From a virus, in the IMG/VR virus record IMGVR_UViG_3300034356_001766, positions 1 to 64,000 of that record: a DNA stretch of 64,000 nucleotides; one strand, given 5' to 3'. The translations under genes and the position numbers were made by a program. Numbering within the stretch: position 1 is the stretch's first letter; each line of letters starts with the position of its first letter. The notes below the pieces were generated by a model. It was not told where the DNA came from, did not search any database, and was given only the letters and a program-made list of their open reading frames with translations. This document shows, in pieces, positions 7,457-14,580 of this stretch.

Positions 7457-7708
7457 ATGACTGAGGAGATTTTTGAAAAATTAGGCTTTGTAAAAGAAGT
7501 AGTAACACCTGAAGATTCAGGCCTTAATAGGGACTTCTACTACTACACCCTTGATATTGGCGATATTTGTATTATTACAAATTGCGATGATGAAGCAGCT
7601 AAGGAAGGTTGGGAAGCCTATATCTTTGATTCTCTATCTATGAGGGTTAAAGGTGAGGGTGATCTAGAGGACCTAGTTCGTATTATTAGAAATAATACCA
7701 ATGGTTAA
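7457..7708 (+). CDS. Small hypothetical protein, paralogue of the gene at 6109
   Basis: 83 residues. Same architecture as the 6109 protein (RDFYYYTLDIGD, TNCDDEAAKEGWE, DLVRIIRN) with clear protein and nucleotide similarity, the latter best in the TTCTACTACTA segment. Three genes lie between the two copies. Confidence 0.65.
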   Translation: MTEEIFEKLGFVKEVVTPEDSGLNRDFYYYTLDIGDICIITNCDDEAAKEGWEAYIFDSLSMRVKGEGDLEDLVRIIRNNTNG

Positions 7709-7871
7709 GAAAAAGCAGGTATCTGAAAAGTGGGTTGTGATTGATTCAGACGATCACATCTACTACTACCCTACTTTCCTGGCTGCCTTGAAACATCCAG
7801 GCAGTAGGGTAAGCATAATGACAGAAGAATATTATACAACAGCTTATAAAGAAATTACAGCTAAGACATGA
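7701..7871 (+). CDS. Small hypothetical protein, 56 residues
   Basis: Starts inside the end of the 7457 gene and its TGA overlaps the thyA ATG. Sequence begins MVKKKQVSEKWVVIDSDDH; a compact beta-type protein (WVVIDSDDHIYYYPTF). Context suggests translational coupling to thyA. Confidence 0.55.
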   Translation: MVKKKQVSEKWVVIDSDDHIYYYPTFLAALKHPGSRVSIMTEEYYTTAYKEITAKT

Positions 7872-8944
7872 ACAATCTAGATAAAACATACCAGGCACTA
7901 CTTCAGGACATCCTAGATAATGGAGTAGAGAAAACAGACAGAACAGGTACTGGAACAATCTCAGTATTCGGTCGTCAAATTAGACATAAAATGTCTGAAG
8001 GTTATCCTTTGCTTACTACCAAGAAAATGGCATTCAAAACTATGGTAACTGAGTTACTATGGTTTCTAAGAGGAGATACCAACATCAAGTATTTGGTTGA
8101 TAATGGTTGTCATATTTGGGATGGTGATGCTTACAAAAATTACCTTGATAATGTTAAGTCCGTTGAAGAAGGGAAACAGGTTGAAGAAAATGGAAAAATT
8201 TATACCTATAGAAAATATACTAAAGAAGAATTCGTTGATTATATTAAAAATGGAAAGGATATTGAATATAGAATATGGGCTGATTTAGGACCAATTTATG
8301 GTAAGCAATGGAGAAATTGGAATGGGGATAATTTTATTTATGGTGACCTTAAAAATGGTATAGACCAAATCGCAAACCTAATCAACGACCTTAAAACAAA
8401 TCCAGACTCAAGACGATTGATGGTTAATGCTTGGAATGTGGGGGAGTTGGATAAAATGACTTTACCTCCTTGTCATTATGGATTTCAAGTTTATACAAGA
8501 GAGTTAAGTAGGGAAGAACGAATGAGAATTCTTTCAAAAACTCAACCAGTTCAGAGCTGGGAAGGTTATATGAAAAAAGATTTAGATGCGATTGGTGTTC
8601 CTAAACGAGCAATCTCTTTAATGTGGAATCAACGCTCAGTAGATACATTCTTGGGTTTACCATTCAACATTGCTTCATACGGACTATTACTTGAAATGAT
8701 TGCTAAGGAAGTAAATATGATCCCAGATGAATTGATTAGTAATCTAGGAGATGTTCATTTGTATAAGAATCATATCGAACAGGCAAAAGAACAAATCACT
8801 AGAGAGCCGTTTGAATTACCTAAATTAGGAATGAATTATAGAGAGGGAGAATATAATAAAAATTTAACAGATTTTATTCCTGATGATTTTTATCTTATAG
8901 ATTATCAATCACACCCAACAATTAAAGCACCTTTATCAAATTGA
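7868..8944 (+). CDS. thyA: Thymidylate synthase
   Basis: Converts dUMP to dTMP with methylene-tetrahydrofolate in the cytoplasm. 358 residues, about 90 longer than E. coli ThyA because of internal insertions (around residues 95-140 and 215-245). Visible blocks: DRTGTGT with the phosphate-binding Arg, LLWFLRGDTN, DLGPIYGKQWRNW, PDSRRLMVNAWN, the catalytic LPPCHYGFQ Cys, SLMWNQRS, LPFNIASY and DVHLYKNH. Together with NrdA it boosts dNTP supply. Its last 39 bp recur with 4 mismatches at 9385, beyond the next gene. Confidence 0.97.
   Translation: MNNLDKTYQALLQDILDNGVEKTDRTGTGTISVFGRQIRHKMSEGYPLLTTKKMAFKTMVTELLWFLRGDTNIKYLVDNGCHIWDGDAYKNYLDNVKSVEEGKQVEENGKIYTYRKYTKEEFVDYIKNGKDIEYRIWADLGPIYGKQWRNWNGDNFIYGDLKNGIDQIANLINDLKTNPDSRRLMVNAWNVGELDKMTLPPCHYGFQVYTRELSREERMRILSKTQPVQSWEGYMKKDLDAIGVPKRAISLMWNQRSVDTFLGLPFNIASYGLLLEMIAKEVNMIPDELISNLGDVHLYKNHIEQAKEQITREPFELPKLGMNYREGEYNKNLTDFIPDDFYLIDYQSHPTIKAPLSN
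8904..8942 (+). repeat. Direct repeat copy 1 at the thyA 3' end
   Basis: 39 bp covering the last codons of thyA (ATCAATCACACCCAACA...). The second copy, 35 of 39 identical, lies at 9385-9423 and ends the next ORF in another frame. Confidence 0.8.
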
Positions 8945-8971
8945 TCGATATTTACTAATAAAAACATAACC

Positions 8972-9406
8972 ATGAAAAAATCAGAATTCAGTCAAATAAT
9001 TAAGGAAATACTTACCGAAGTGTTAAATGAAGCAACTACTGAATTTGAATTTAATCCTACTATATATGCAAAAGGCAATATTAAAGTTAAGGAAGGTGAT
9101 GATTACTTAAATGGTAAGGTAGTTGGTAAAAATTATACGTTTTTTAACACAGAAGTATCTCCGAATCCTACACTCAAGGTATCTAGATGGAAAGAAGGTA
9201 AAGAACCGAACAACTATACAGTATATTTTTCAGTGCCTAGCGAGTTTGCTGAATCGTATAAGCCTTTAAGCTTAAAATTAAAATCAAGCGGTAAAATTGT
9301 TAGTAGCAATAATACATCATCTGAACAGTATAGTCGATTTAATTTATCTAAAAACGAATTGATGTCTTTATTAGAACTATTTGCATCAATCACACCCAAC
9401 AGTTAA
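8972..9406 (+). CDS. Hypothetical protein between thyA-end repeats
   Basis: 144 residues. N-terminal amphipathic helix MKKSEFSQIIKEILTEVLNE contains several I/L-x-E tripeptides (IKE, LTE, LNE), then a beta-rich body with no known fold. Its last five codons (ITPNS) are written in the second copy of the thyA 3'-end repeat, in a different frame. This suggests the gene was inserted or assembled beside thyA by a duplication event. Confidence 0.6.
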   Translation: MKKSEFSQIIKEILTEVLNEATTEFEFNPTIYAKGNIKVKEGDDYLNGKVVGKNYTFFNTEVSPNPTLKVSRWKEGKEPNNYTVYFSVPSEFAESYKPLSLKLKSSGKIVSSNNTSSEQYSRFNLSKNELMSLLELFASITPNS

Positions 9407-9423
9407 AACACCTTTATCTAACT
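9385..9423 (+). repeat. Direct repeat copy 2 of the thyA 3' end
   Basis: Differs from 8904-8942 at four positions over 39 bp, 481 bp downstream. It supplies the stop codon of the 8972 gene. Confidence 0.8.
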
Positions 9424-9429
9424 AAAATT

Positions 9430-9519
9430 ATGGAATGGTTAAAAGCAGGATTTCTCATTTTATTTGCACTATTTTTTTTAGCAAATGTTTTTCATCACTT
9501 TAGTTGGGATTTAGGATAA
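9430..9519 (+). CDS. Membrane micropeptide, 29 residues
   Basis: MEWLKAGFLILFALFFLANV plus a short tail: a single transmembrane helix. Stop overlaps the next ATG (TAATG). Similar in kind to the peptides at 4766 and 10087. Confidence 0.45.
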   Translation: MEWLKAGFLILFALFFLANVFHHFSWDLG

Positions 9520-9764
9520 TGGACGAGAATAAATGGCATCACCGAATTATGCACCTAACTTCTTTTAGTTTAGGTATAATAGTATCAGCCTTAGTAATCT
9601 CAAAAGGACTGTTTAACCTAATGCTATATACGATAATTGGAAGTATAGCTATTCTACTATTTTCCTTTCTGTACAATTACGTACGCGGGATAGATTATAT
9701 GGTTAAAAATCATCCTGATTACGAAGGTGAAGACCTTTTCAATGAAGAAGAAACTAAATCCTAA
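9519..9764 (+). CDS. Small two-helix membrane protein
   Basis: 81 residues from the ATG at 9519; the upstream TTG at 9504 lies inside the preceding micropeptide gene and is unlikely. Two transmembrane segments (about 12-30 and 34-54) and a charged acidic C-terminal tail. Holin-like in size, but no lysis gene is adjacent, so function is open. Confidence 0.55.
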   Translation: MDENKWHHRIMHLTSFSLGIIVSALVISKGLFNLMLYTIIGSIAILLFSFLYNYVRGIDYMVKNHPDYEGEDLFNEEETKS

Positions 9765-9966
9765 CTTCAAGTTTAGGTCCGGTAAATACACGGACTGGAC
9801 AGTGCAGGAGGTATTCGCTTCTGATCCCGGATACCTTAACTGGGTATATGACAATAAACCCCAGATGCTAAAAGGAGCCGAAGTCACCCCTGCTCAAGCT
9901 CCGGCACCCCTGCCTGTTGCAAGCTCAAAGTACATCCGACCTTCAAACTACGATGAAGCATTCTGA
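9742..9966 (+). CDS. ExoX C-terminal-like small domain protein
   Basis: 74 residues from the ATG at 9742 (an in-frame ATG at 9727 adds five). The core FRSGKYTDWTVQEVFASDPG followed by YLNWV matches the small domain found at the C-terminus of ExoX-type exonucleases and in stand-alone phage proteins (pattern F-x-x-GKY-x-x-x-x-x-EV-x-x-x-DPGYL-W). The exonuclease domain itself is absent, so it is probably an accessory nucleic-acid or protein-binding domain. The tail is Pro/Ala-rich. Confidence 0.6.
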   Translation: MKKKLNPNFKFRSGKYTDWTVQEVFASDPGYLNWVYDNKPQMLKGAEVTPAQAPAPLPVASSKYIRPSNYDEAF

Positions 9967-10043
9967 GTGTTTTGATTAATTTTAGGTACGTTAAATACTG
10001 GAATGAAATTGCTGCTACCTATTTACTAATACGGGTGTAGGAG

Positions 10044-10074
10044 TTGGACCCTAGCAAATTTTTTCGTATATTAA
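10044..10074 (+). promoter_or_regulatory. Promoter TTG-N20-TATATTAA
   Basis: TTG 10044-10046, TATATTAA 10067-10074, 20-nt spacer, TTTTCG before the -7 box. TTG is part of a small inverted repeat (TTG-N8-CAA). Drives the micropeptide at 10087 and probably the queC-like gene. Confidence 0.7.
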
Positions 10075-10086
10075 ATATTATCTATA

Positions 10087-10200
10087 ATGGAAGTACTAGT
10101 TTCTATATTGCAAGGTTTCGGAGCAGTCTGTGGACTACTTTTACTATTTTATGTAAGTAAATCTATCGTACAAGCTATTCAGGGTAAATATAAGGATTAA
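10087..10200 (+). CDS. Membrane micropeptide, 37 residues
   Basis: One transmembrane helix (QGFGAVCGLLLLFYVS) with a basic C-terminal end (AIQGKYKD). First ORF after the promoter at 10044, ahead of the deazaguanine locus. Function unknown. Confidence 0.5.
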   Translation: MEVLVSILQGFGAVCGLLLLFYVSKSIVQAIQGKYKD

Positions 10201-10243
10201 GCTACTATCCTAATCATACTGTAGCAGTTTTAATTAAAGTTAT

Positions 10244-11176
10244 ATGGAAATAGAAAATAAAGTAGGATGTCACTGCGTAGTGAGTCTATCCGGAGGAATG
10301 GATTCCTCTACGTTGCTGCTTAAGGCATTAACTGAATTTGATACTGTCACGGCAGTTTCATTTGACTACGGTCAAAAGCACAGAGTAGAGCTTGATCGAG
10401 CTCAAGATTTGGTAAACTATCTAAATGGCAGAGCTGATGAGACTAAGTATAAAAGTGATTTAGCAGAAGTTATTATGCATCACTTCCCTAAAGTCAACTA
10501 CCAGGTAATTAAGCTTGATGGCCTGAGCCAGCTCCTAAACTCGGCCCTAGTAACAGGAGGTGCCGAAGTTCCGGAAGGTCACTACGCATCCGAGAATATG
10601 AAAGCGACAGTAGTACCTAACAGAAACAAAATTTTTAGCTCAATCACCCAAGCCATCGCTTTATCTATAGCAAATGAAAAACAAGAAGACTGCTCCATCG
10701 CCCTTGGAATCCACGCCGGAGACCATGCCATCTACCCTGACTGCAGACAAGAGTTCAGAGACGCTGACGACCACGCATTTCGTATGGGTAACTGGGATAG
10801 CGATCGGGTATCTTATTGGACTCCTTACCTGGATGGTGATAAGTTCACTATCCTAGAAGACGGAGAGAAGTTGTGTAAGGAGCTAGGGCTTGACTTTGAT
10901 GAAGTATATTCACGCACTAATACTTCCTACAAGCCAATCCTTCTAGAGGTAGAATCAGACACCCCAGGAAAAAAAGTAATGAATGTAGGTATGTGGAATC
11001 AAGGCTACTACAAATGGTACTCAGATTATAAATCAGCTTCATCAGTAGAACGAGTTGAAGCATTTATCAAGCTAGGGCGTCCCGATCCTGCACCTTATGC
11101 TGATGAGACCGGCCCTGTGACTTGGGAGCACGTAGTAGGGGAAGTCTCAAAGGTTCTTGCAGCTGTAGAGAAATAA
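10244..11176 (+). CDS. queC: QueC-like 7-cyano-7-deazaguanine synthase lacking the zinc Cys tetrad
   Basis: QueC converts 7-carboxy-7-deazaguanine (CDG) to preQ0 using ATP and ammonia. 310 residues, longer than the usual ~230. The ATP-pyrophosphatase loop SGGMDSST, FDYGQKH and the VPNRNKIFSSIT block are intact. The normal C-terminal zinc site (a Cys before Tyr, then CGxCxxC-x-ER) is replaced: TNTSYKP and DYKSASSVER carry Ser, Asp, Ser, Ser at the four Cys positions, while the following EAFIKLGRPDPAPY fits QueC well. Either the structural zinc is dispensable in this subfamily or the enzyme does a related reaction. Start fits family. Queues before queD/queE in the same direction; first gene of the modification locus. 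Confidence 0.85.
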   Translation: MEIENKVGCHCVVSLSGGMDSSTLLLKALTEFDTVTAVSFDYGQKHRVELDRAQDLVNYLNGRADETKYKSDLAEVIMHHFPKVNYQVIKLDGLSQLLNSALVTGGAEVPEGHYASENMKATVVPNRNKIFSSITQAIALSIANEKQEDCSIALGIHAGDHAIYPDCRQEFRDADDHAFRMGNWDSDRVSYWTPYLDGDKFTILEDGEKLCKELGLDFDEVYSRTNTSYKPILLEVESDTPGKKVMNVGMWNQGYYKWYSDYKSASSVERVEAFIKLGRPDPAPYADETGPVTWEHVVGEVSKVLAAVEK

Positions 11177-11188
11177 TTTAAAGAGAGC

Positions 11189-11219
11189 TTGTCTCTCCCA
11201 CTATTTATAACTATATTTA
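11189..11219 (+). promoter_or_regulatory. Promoter TTG-N20-TATATTTA
   Basis: TTG 11189-11191 in the loop of a hairpin (AGAGA/TCTCT, 11182-11196) and TATATTTA 11212-11219, spacer 20 nt. Drives the lipoprotein-queD-queE operon; the 5' leader is the element at 11222. Confidence 0.7.
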
Positions 11220-11221
11220 GA

Positions 11222-11247
11222 GTGTCGGAGCACCACTATAAAAACAC
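11222..11247 (+). promoter_or_regulatory. Shared 5'-leader element, copy 1
   Basis: 26 nt right after the -7 box, starting GTGTCGGAGCACCAC and ending TAAAAACAC. It matches 15112-15137 (before folE) at 23 of 26 positions. GTG and CAC can form a tiny hairpin. As both copies begin at the predicted transcription start, a shared RNA-level control or stability element is likely. Confidence 0.6.
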
Positions 11248-11250
11248 CCA

Positions 11251-11844
11251 ATGAAAAAGTTACTTCTATTTTTGCCCTTAATCTGGGCTTGTGAAACGAT
11301 CGAGCCAGCTGCTCCTGAGCCATGCCAGGAATGCATCACCTCCCATCGCGTGGACACAGTCCAGCATCCCGGCACCTACCTCCAGGACGGATACTGGCAT
11401 TTAAAGTACTCCGGCCTTATCTACTTCCAGGTCATAGGTCAGCTAGATTCCATACATCCTAGATATGTTATAAATGGAGTACCCTTATTAGAAGTAACAT
11501 ATGATAGCGATACCTGGTATGTGTTTGATACCATTGCTATGCAAATACCTCTATACTCTCCTTTTACCTCACAGTACACCTCCCCGAACTTTAACTACCC
11601 CATCTCGGTAGGAGATACTACGATCTATATCACCAATCCTAACTACATTGTAAATGCGGTAGGGTACTCGTTCGGGAGTACAAATTTTGTAAATGCTATG
11701 CATACATACCAGCCCCGGTGCGAGGTCCTAGTATTCGAAGAAATGATTGGAGATACGATCTCAGTTTTCATCCGCACACGGTACAACTACGATACCGGTA
11801 AACAAAAAATAGTAGGAGACACACTTAAAGTTATAATAGAATGA
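11251..11844 (+). CDS. Lipoprotein
   Basis: 197 residues; signal peptide MKKLLLFLPLIWAC with lipobox and mature start ETIEPAAPEPCQEC. The mature part is beta-rich with two further Cys close to the N-terminus. Unusual place, leading an operon that contains queD and queE. Overlaps the next gene by 4 nt. Function unknown; envelope location inferred from the signal. Confidence 0.75.
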   Translation: MKKLLLFLPLIWACETIEPAAPEPCQECITSHRVDTVQHPGTYLQDGYWHLKYSGLIYFQVIGQLDSIHPRYVINGVPLLEVTYDSDTWYVFDTIAMQIPLYSPFTSQYTSPNFNYPISVGDTTIYITNPNYIVNAVGYSFGSTNFVNAMHTYQPRCEVLVFEEMIGDTISVFIRTRYNYDTGKQKIVGDTLKVIIE

Positions 11845-12098
11845 GCAAAAAACAGCTGCTGACCGAACCGGTCCTCCCTAAGGAGAGAATCCTTACTTCC
11901 AGGTTCCTGAACCCTGAATTTGTACACACCACAAAGAGTCTAGAGAAGATGCCTGACCAGAAGTGGCACCAGATCATCTCCTTCATCAAGTCCGGAGTGA
12001 GGATTGTAGGTTACGGAATCATTCCTTTCGATTTGGTAGCTGCGGCGATCGTTCTTATATTTAGTGAAGTGATCGGCATTATCGAAGAACTGGTTTAA
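11841..12098 (+). CDS. Small membrane-associated phage protein
   Basis: 85 residues: a polar first half (LPKERILTSRFLNPEFVHTT) and a hydrophobic segment at about 54-78 (IVGYGIIPFDLVAAAIVLIF). Not recognised. ATGA overlap with the lipoprotein suggests a functional pair. Confidence 0.6.
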   Translation: MSKKQLLTEPVLPKERILTSRFLNPEFVHTTKSLEKMPDQKWHQIISFIKSGVRIVGYGIIPFDLVAAAIVLIFSEVIGIIEELV

Positions 12099-12108
12099 AA
12101 TTATTAAA

Positions 12109-12570
12109 ATGAGTTATCAAGCAACTAAAGTATTTGACGGCTACTCGACGGTGTTCCGTCAATGGAAAGCTGAAGGGACTCACTGCCGATTCCTACACGG
12201 GTACGGAGTAAGTCTCAAGGTATGGTTCGAAGGCGAACTAGACGAAAGGAACTGGGTATGGGATTTCGGAGGTATGAAACGTGCTGTAGGTAATATAGAC
12301 GGAATGAATCCTAAGACATGGATGGATTATATGCTCGATCATACCACCATTATAGCCGAAGATGATCCTGAGCTTGAAAACTTTAAAGCAATGCACGAGA
12401 GAGGACTTATTCAGTTGAGAGTCATCCCTGCTACGGGAGCAGAACGCTTTGCAGAATACTTCTACGGGAAGTTAAACGATTTCGTCCAGGCTGAGACCCA
12501 GCACCGGGTGAGAGTAGTCCAGGTAGAGTTCCGGGAGCATGAGAAGAATACAGCAATTTATAAATCATAA
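12109..12570 (+). CDS. queD: QueD-type 6-carboxy-5,6,7,8-tetrahydropterin synthase, phage variant
   Basis: Second step of preQ0 synthesis: dihydroneopterin triphosphate to CPH4. 153 residues. The core THCRFLHGYGVSLKV corresponds to the E. coli QueD region with catalytic Cys and zinc His residues; WDFGGMK, LDHTT and the late VEFREHEKN correspond to the DF-x-x-LK, LDH and Glu motifs. Of the canonical zinc His triad, the AAH His is not visible and HGH reads HGY, so metal binding must differ. I recall cyanophage QueD-like proteins with the same HGYG form. Adjacent to queE with 2 nt spacing. Confidence 0.85.
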   Translation: MSYQATKVFDGYSTVFRQWKAEGTHCRFLHGYGVSLKVWFEGELDERNWVWDFGGMKRAVGNIDGMNPKTWMDYMLDHTTIIAEDDPELENFKAMHERGLIQLRVIPATGAERFAEYFYGKLNDFVQAETQHRVRVVQVEFREHEKNTAIYKS

Positions 12571-12572
12571 CC

Positions 12573-13355
12573 ATGGCATTAAAGAGAGTTGAAGATTATA
12601 GTAAGATTCTACCTATTGTAGAGCTTTATACCTGTATACAGTCGGAAGGTTCAAGAGCAGGTAGACCGACTGTCGCCGTTAGGACTACCGGCTGTACTCA
12701 CCGCTGCTACTTCGGTGAAGGGGGCTGGTGCGATTCTTGGTATACTAGTATCCATCCTGAGAAAGGTAAATATAGTTTTCAAGATATTATTAATATTTAC
12801 GATGCTAATCCTGAAATTAAGGAGATGATGCTTACGGGAGGTTCTCCTACTATGCACCCCGCAATCGTGAACGAACTAACTCACTTTGCAAATGAAAGGC
12901 AAATCATCATTACTATTGAGACTGAAGGCTCTGCTTTCCTCGAAACTGATTACCCTATTGGCCTTATTAGCTTCAGCCCTAAATTTAGTAATAGCGTACC
13001 TGTTTTGGGAGCTACTACACCCTTAGGAAGTACTGTAGATCAAAAGTTTATCGATACTCATAATCGCTTTAGACTCAATAAAGATTCTATTAAGCAGTCA
13101 ATGGCTTACCATTCTGACTATCATATGAAGGTAGTTGTTAATCCAGTTGAACATCCAGATGTTTGGACTGAGATTAGATCATTTATGGATGAGCTAGAGG
13201 TACCAAAAGACAAGATATGGATTATGCCCCCGGGTGATAATCGTGAAGAACTAATCCGTGTTTACCCTATGGTGATTAATTGGTGTACTGCTAATATGTA
13301 CAACTTCACAGGCCGGGAACATATCATTGCTTTTGATACTAAAAGAGAAGTCTAA
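12573..13355 (+). CDS. queE: QueE 7-carboxy-7-deazaguanine synthase, radical SAM
   Basis: Third step: CPH4 to CDG with a [4Fe-4S]/SAM centre. 260 residues. The usual start VELYTCIQSEGSRAGRPTVA (cf. E. coli EMFQTLQGEG) is followed by GCTHRCYFGEGGWCDSWY: the cluster Cys are spaced C-x3-C-x7-C instead of C-x3-C-x2-C. TGGSP (canonical TGGEP) contacts SAM. The end (KDKIWIMPPGDNREE) matches the family's product-binding region. Overlaps the next ATG (TAATG). Confidence 0.9.
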   Translation: MALKRVEDYSKILPIVELYTCIQSEGSRAGRPTVAVRTTGCTHRCYFGEGGWCDSWYTSIHPEKGKYSFQDIINIYDANPEIKEMMLTGGSPTMHPAIVNELTHFANERQIIITIETEGSAFLETDYPIGLISFSPKFSNSVPVLGATTPLGSTVDQKFIDTHNRFRLNKDSIKQSMAYHSDYHMKVVVNPVEHPDVWTEIRSFMDELEVPKDKIWIMPPGDNREELIRVYPMVINWCTANMYNFTGREHIIAFDTKREV

Positions 13356-13534
13356 TGCCTTACATAATTCTTAAACACACCACCATCAACGGTAGTCCCA
13401 GGACTATCCTTGTAAACGATAGTGAAGGAATTTGTATGGAGTTTACCACTTTTGAAAGTGCTGCTAAGCTAGCAGAGCTTTTCCAGGCCAACTCTACCTC
13501 CGGGAATATCTACGAAATAAAAGAGCTAAAATAA
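13355..13534 (+). CDS. Small hypothetical protein, 59 residues
   Basis: Starts in the TAATG overlap with queE and ends in the same kind of overlap with the next gene, so translation coupling is likely. Alpha/beta, soluble (MPYIILKHTTINGSPRTILV). Not recognised. Confidence 0.55.
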   Translation: MPYIILKHTTINGSPRTILVNDSEGICMEFTTFESAAKLAELFQANSTSGNIYEIKELK

Positions 13535-13710
13535 TGCCGCACAACTACCTTCAGGTACTTCATCAGCTATGGGCTCTTAAGATCCTAGAACCTTCCGGCA
13601 TCATAGCCGCTATACATCCTTACGGATACAGACTAAACTACATCACCCTTGACGGTTTAGGGGTAGAGAGTGAGAATGAAAAGTTTCAATTCAAGCACGG
13701 AGTCCGGTAA
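13534..13710 (+). CDS. Small hypothetical protein, 58 residues
   Basis: Second of two short coupled genes after queE (MPHNYLQVLHQLWALKILEP). Not recognised. Confidence 0.5.
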   Translation: MPHNYLQVLHQLWALKILEPSGIIAAIHPYGYRLNYITLDGLGVESENEKFQFKHGVR

Positions 13711-13713
13711 AGC

Positions 13714-13902
13714 ATGAAACTCGGAGAGACAATAAACGTAGGAGATGATTGGTACAAAATTTTTAGAACAGTTAGAGAAGATCGCCAATGGGATGCTGAA
13801 CTTCTTAAACAGTACTGGTTTTGTACACATACCTTCCGTAAGGATGGTGTGCTCTATTTTTGTAGAGAGATACCGAAAGTTGAATTTGAAGAAATAATTT
13901 AG
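13714..13902 (+). CDS. Small hypothetical protein, 62 residues
   Basis: Starts 3 nt after the previous stop. Aromatic-rich (QYWFCTHTFRKDGVLYFCREI); beta-type; not recognised. Confidence 0.5.
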   Translation: MKLGETINVGDDWYKIFRTVREDRQWDAELLKQYWFCTHTFRKDGVLYFCREIPKVEFEEII

Positions 13903-13924
13903 TGTTTTTAGAAACTAACTTAAT

Positions 13925-13984
13925 ATGAAACGTTTTATCAACAAACTTATAAGAGCATTTTTTAAATTTATTCAATACCACTAG
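13925..13984 (+). CDS. Possible 19-residue basic peptide
   Basis: MKRFINKLIRAFFKFIQYH: an amphipathic, cationic helix, directly before the secreted nuclease gene. Only context supports it. Confidence 0.3.
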   Translation: MKRFINKLIRAFFKFIQYH

Positions 13985-13986
13985 CA

Positions 13987-14580
13987 ATGAAAAAATTACT
14001 ACTCCTACTTTTACTTCCTATCTCTCTTTTTGCACAGCTACGAGATAGCGTCTATTTCAACAATACCCATTTCGTTATAAACTACTCCGAAACTCTGGAA
14101 GGACCAAGATCTATTCGATATACGGTACTGTGTCCAACCGGGACAGCCTCAAGATCGGGTATGGAATTCTATAAGGAGAAAAAGATTCATACTTCAGACC
14201 ACAAAGATTATGAAGCAAATGTATGGGATAAAGGACATATGGTTCCTGCTGCATCATTCAACTGCAACCGAGATATGCTATTCTCTACCTTTACTTATAT
14301 AAACTCTAGCTTGCAGCACCAAAGCCTTAACAGAGGAGTTTGGAAGAAGCTCGAGGTCCGGGAAAGAGAATTAGCTACAAAAGGAAGTTTAAGGGTCTTT
14401 ATTAGAATAGAGTACCCGACTGAACCCGTCAGAGTTACTACCGGTGCTGCTATACCTTTAGGGTACTACAAAGAAATAAAAGTTGGAAATAACAGAGAAT
14501 GTTACTATTTTAAGAACGTGCAACCGAACACATCAGATCTTCAGACTTATAAATGCCCATGCAGAAATGTTATTAAATAA
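13987..14580 (+). CDS. Secreted DNA/RNA non-specific endonuclease (NUC family)
   Basis: 197 residues with a cleavable signal peptide (MKKLLLLLLLPISLFAQ), so it acts in the periplasm or outside. The active-site block VWDKGHMVPAASF is the family's D-x-GH signature (catalytic His), followed by INSSLQHQSLNRGVWKKLE with the metal-binding Asn. Expected to cut DNA and RNA without sequence preference: it could shred extracellular DNA, destroy incoming competitor DNA in the periplasm, or recycle nucleotides. Start overlaps nothing; stop overlaps the next ATG. Confidence 0.88.
   Translation: MKKLLLLLLLPISLFAQLRDSVYFNNTHFVINYSETLEGPRSIRYTVLCPTGTASRSGMEFYKEKKIHTSDHKDYEANVWDKGHMVPAASFNCNRDMLFSTFTYINSSLQHQSLNRGVWKKLEVRERELATKGSLRVFIRIEYPTEPVRVTTGAAIPLGYYKEIKVGNNRECYYFKNVQPNTSDLQTYKCPCRNVIK

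Noticed and set aside
9504-9518. TTG start for the membrane protein at 9519
   Set aside because: Lies within the micropeptide ORF; TAATG junction at 9519 is the usual arrangement here.
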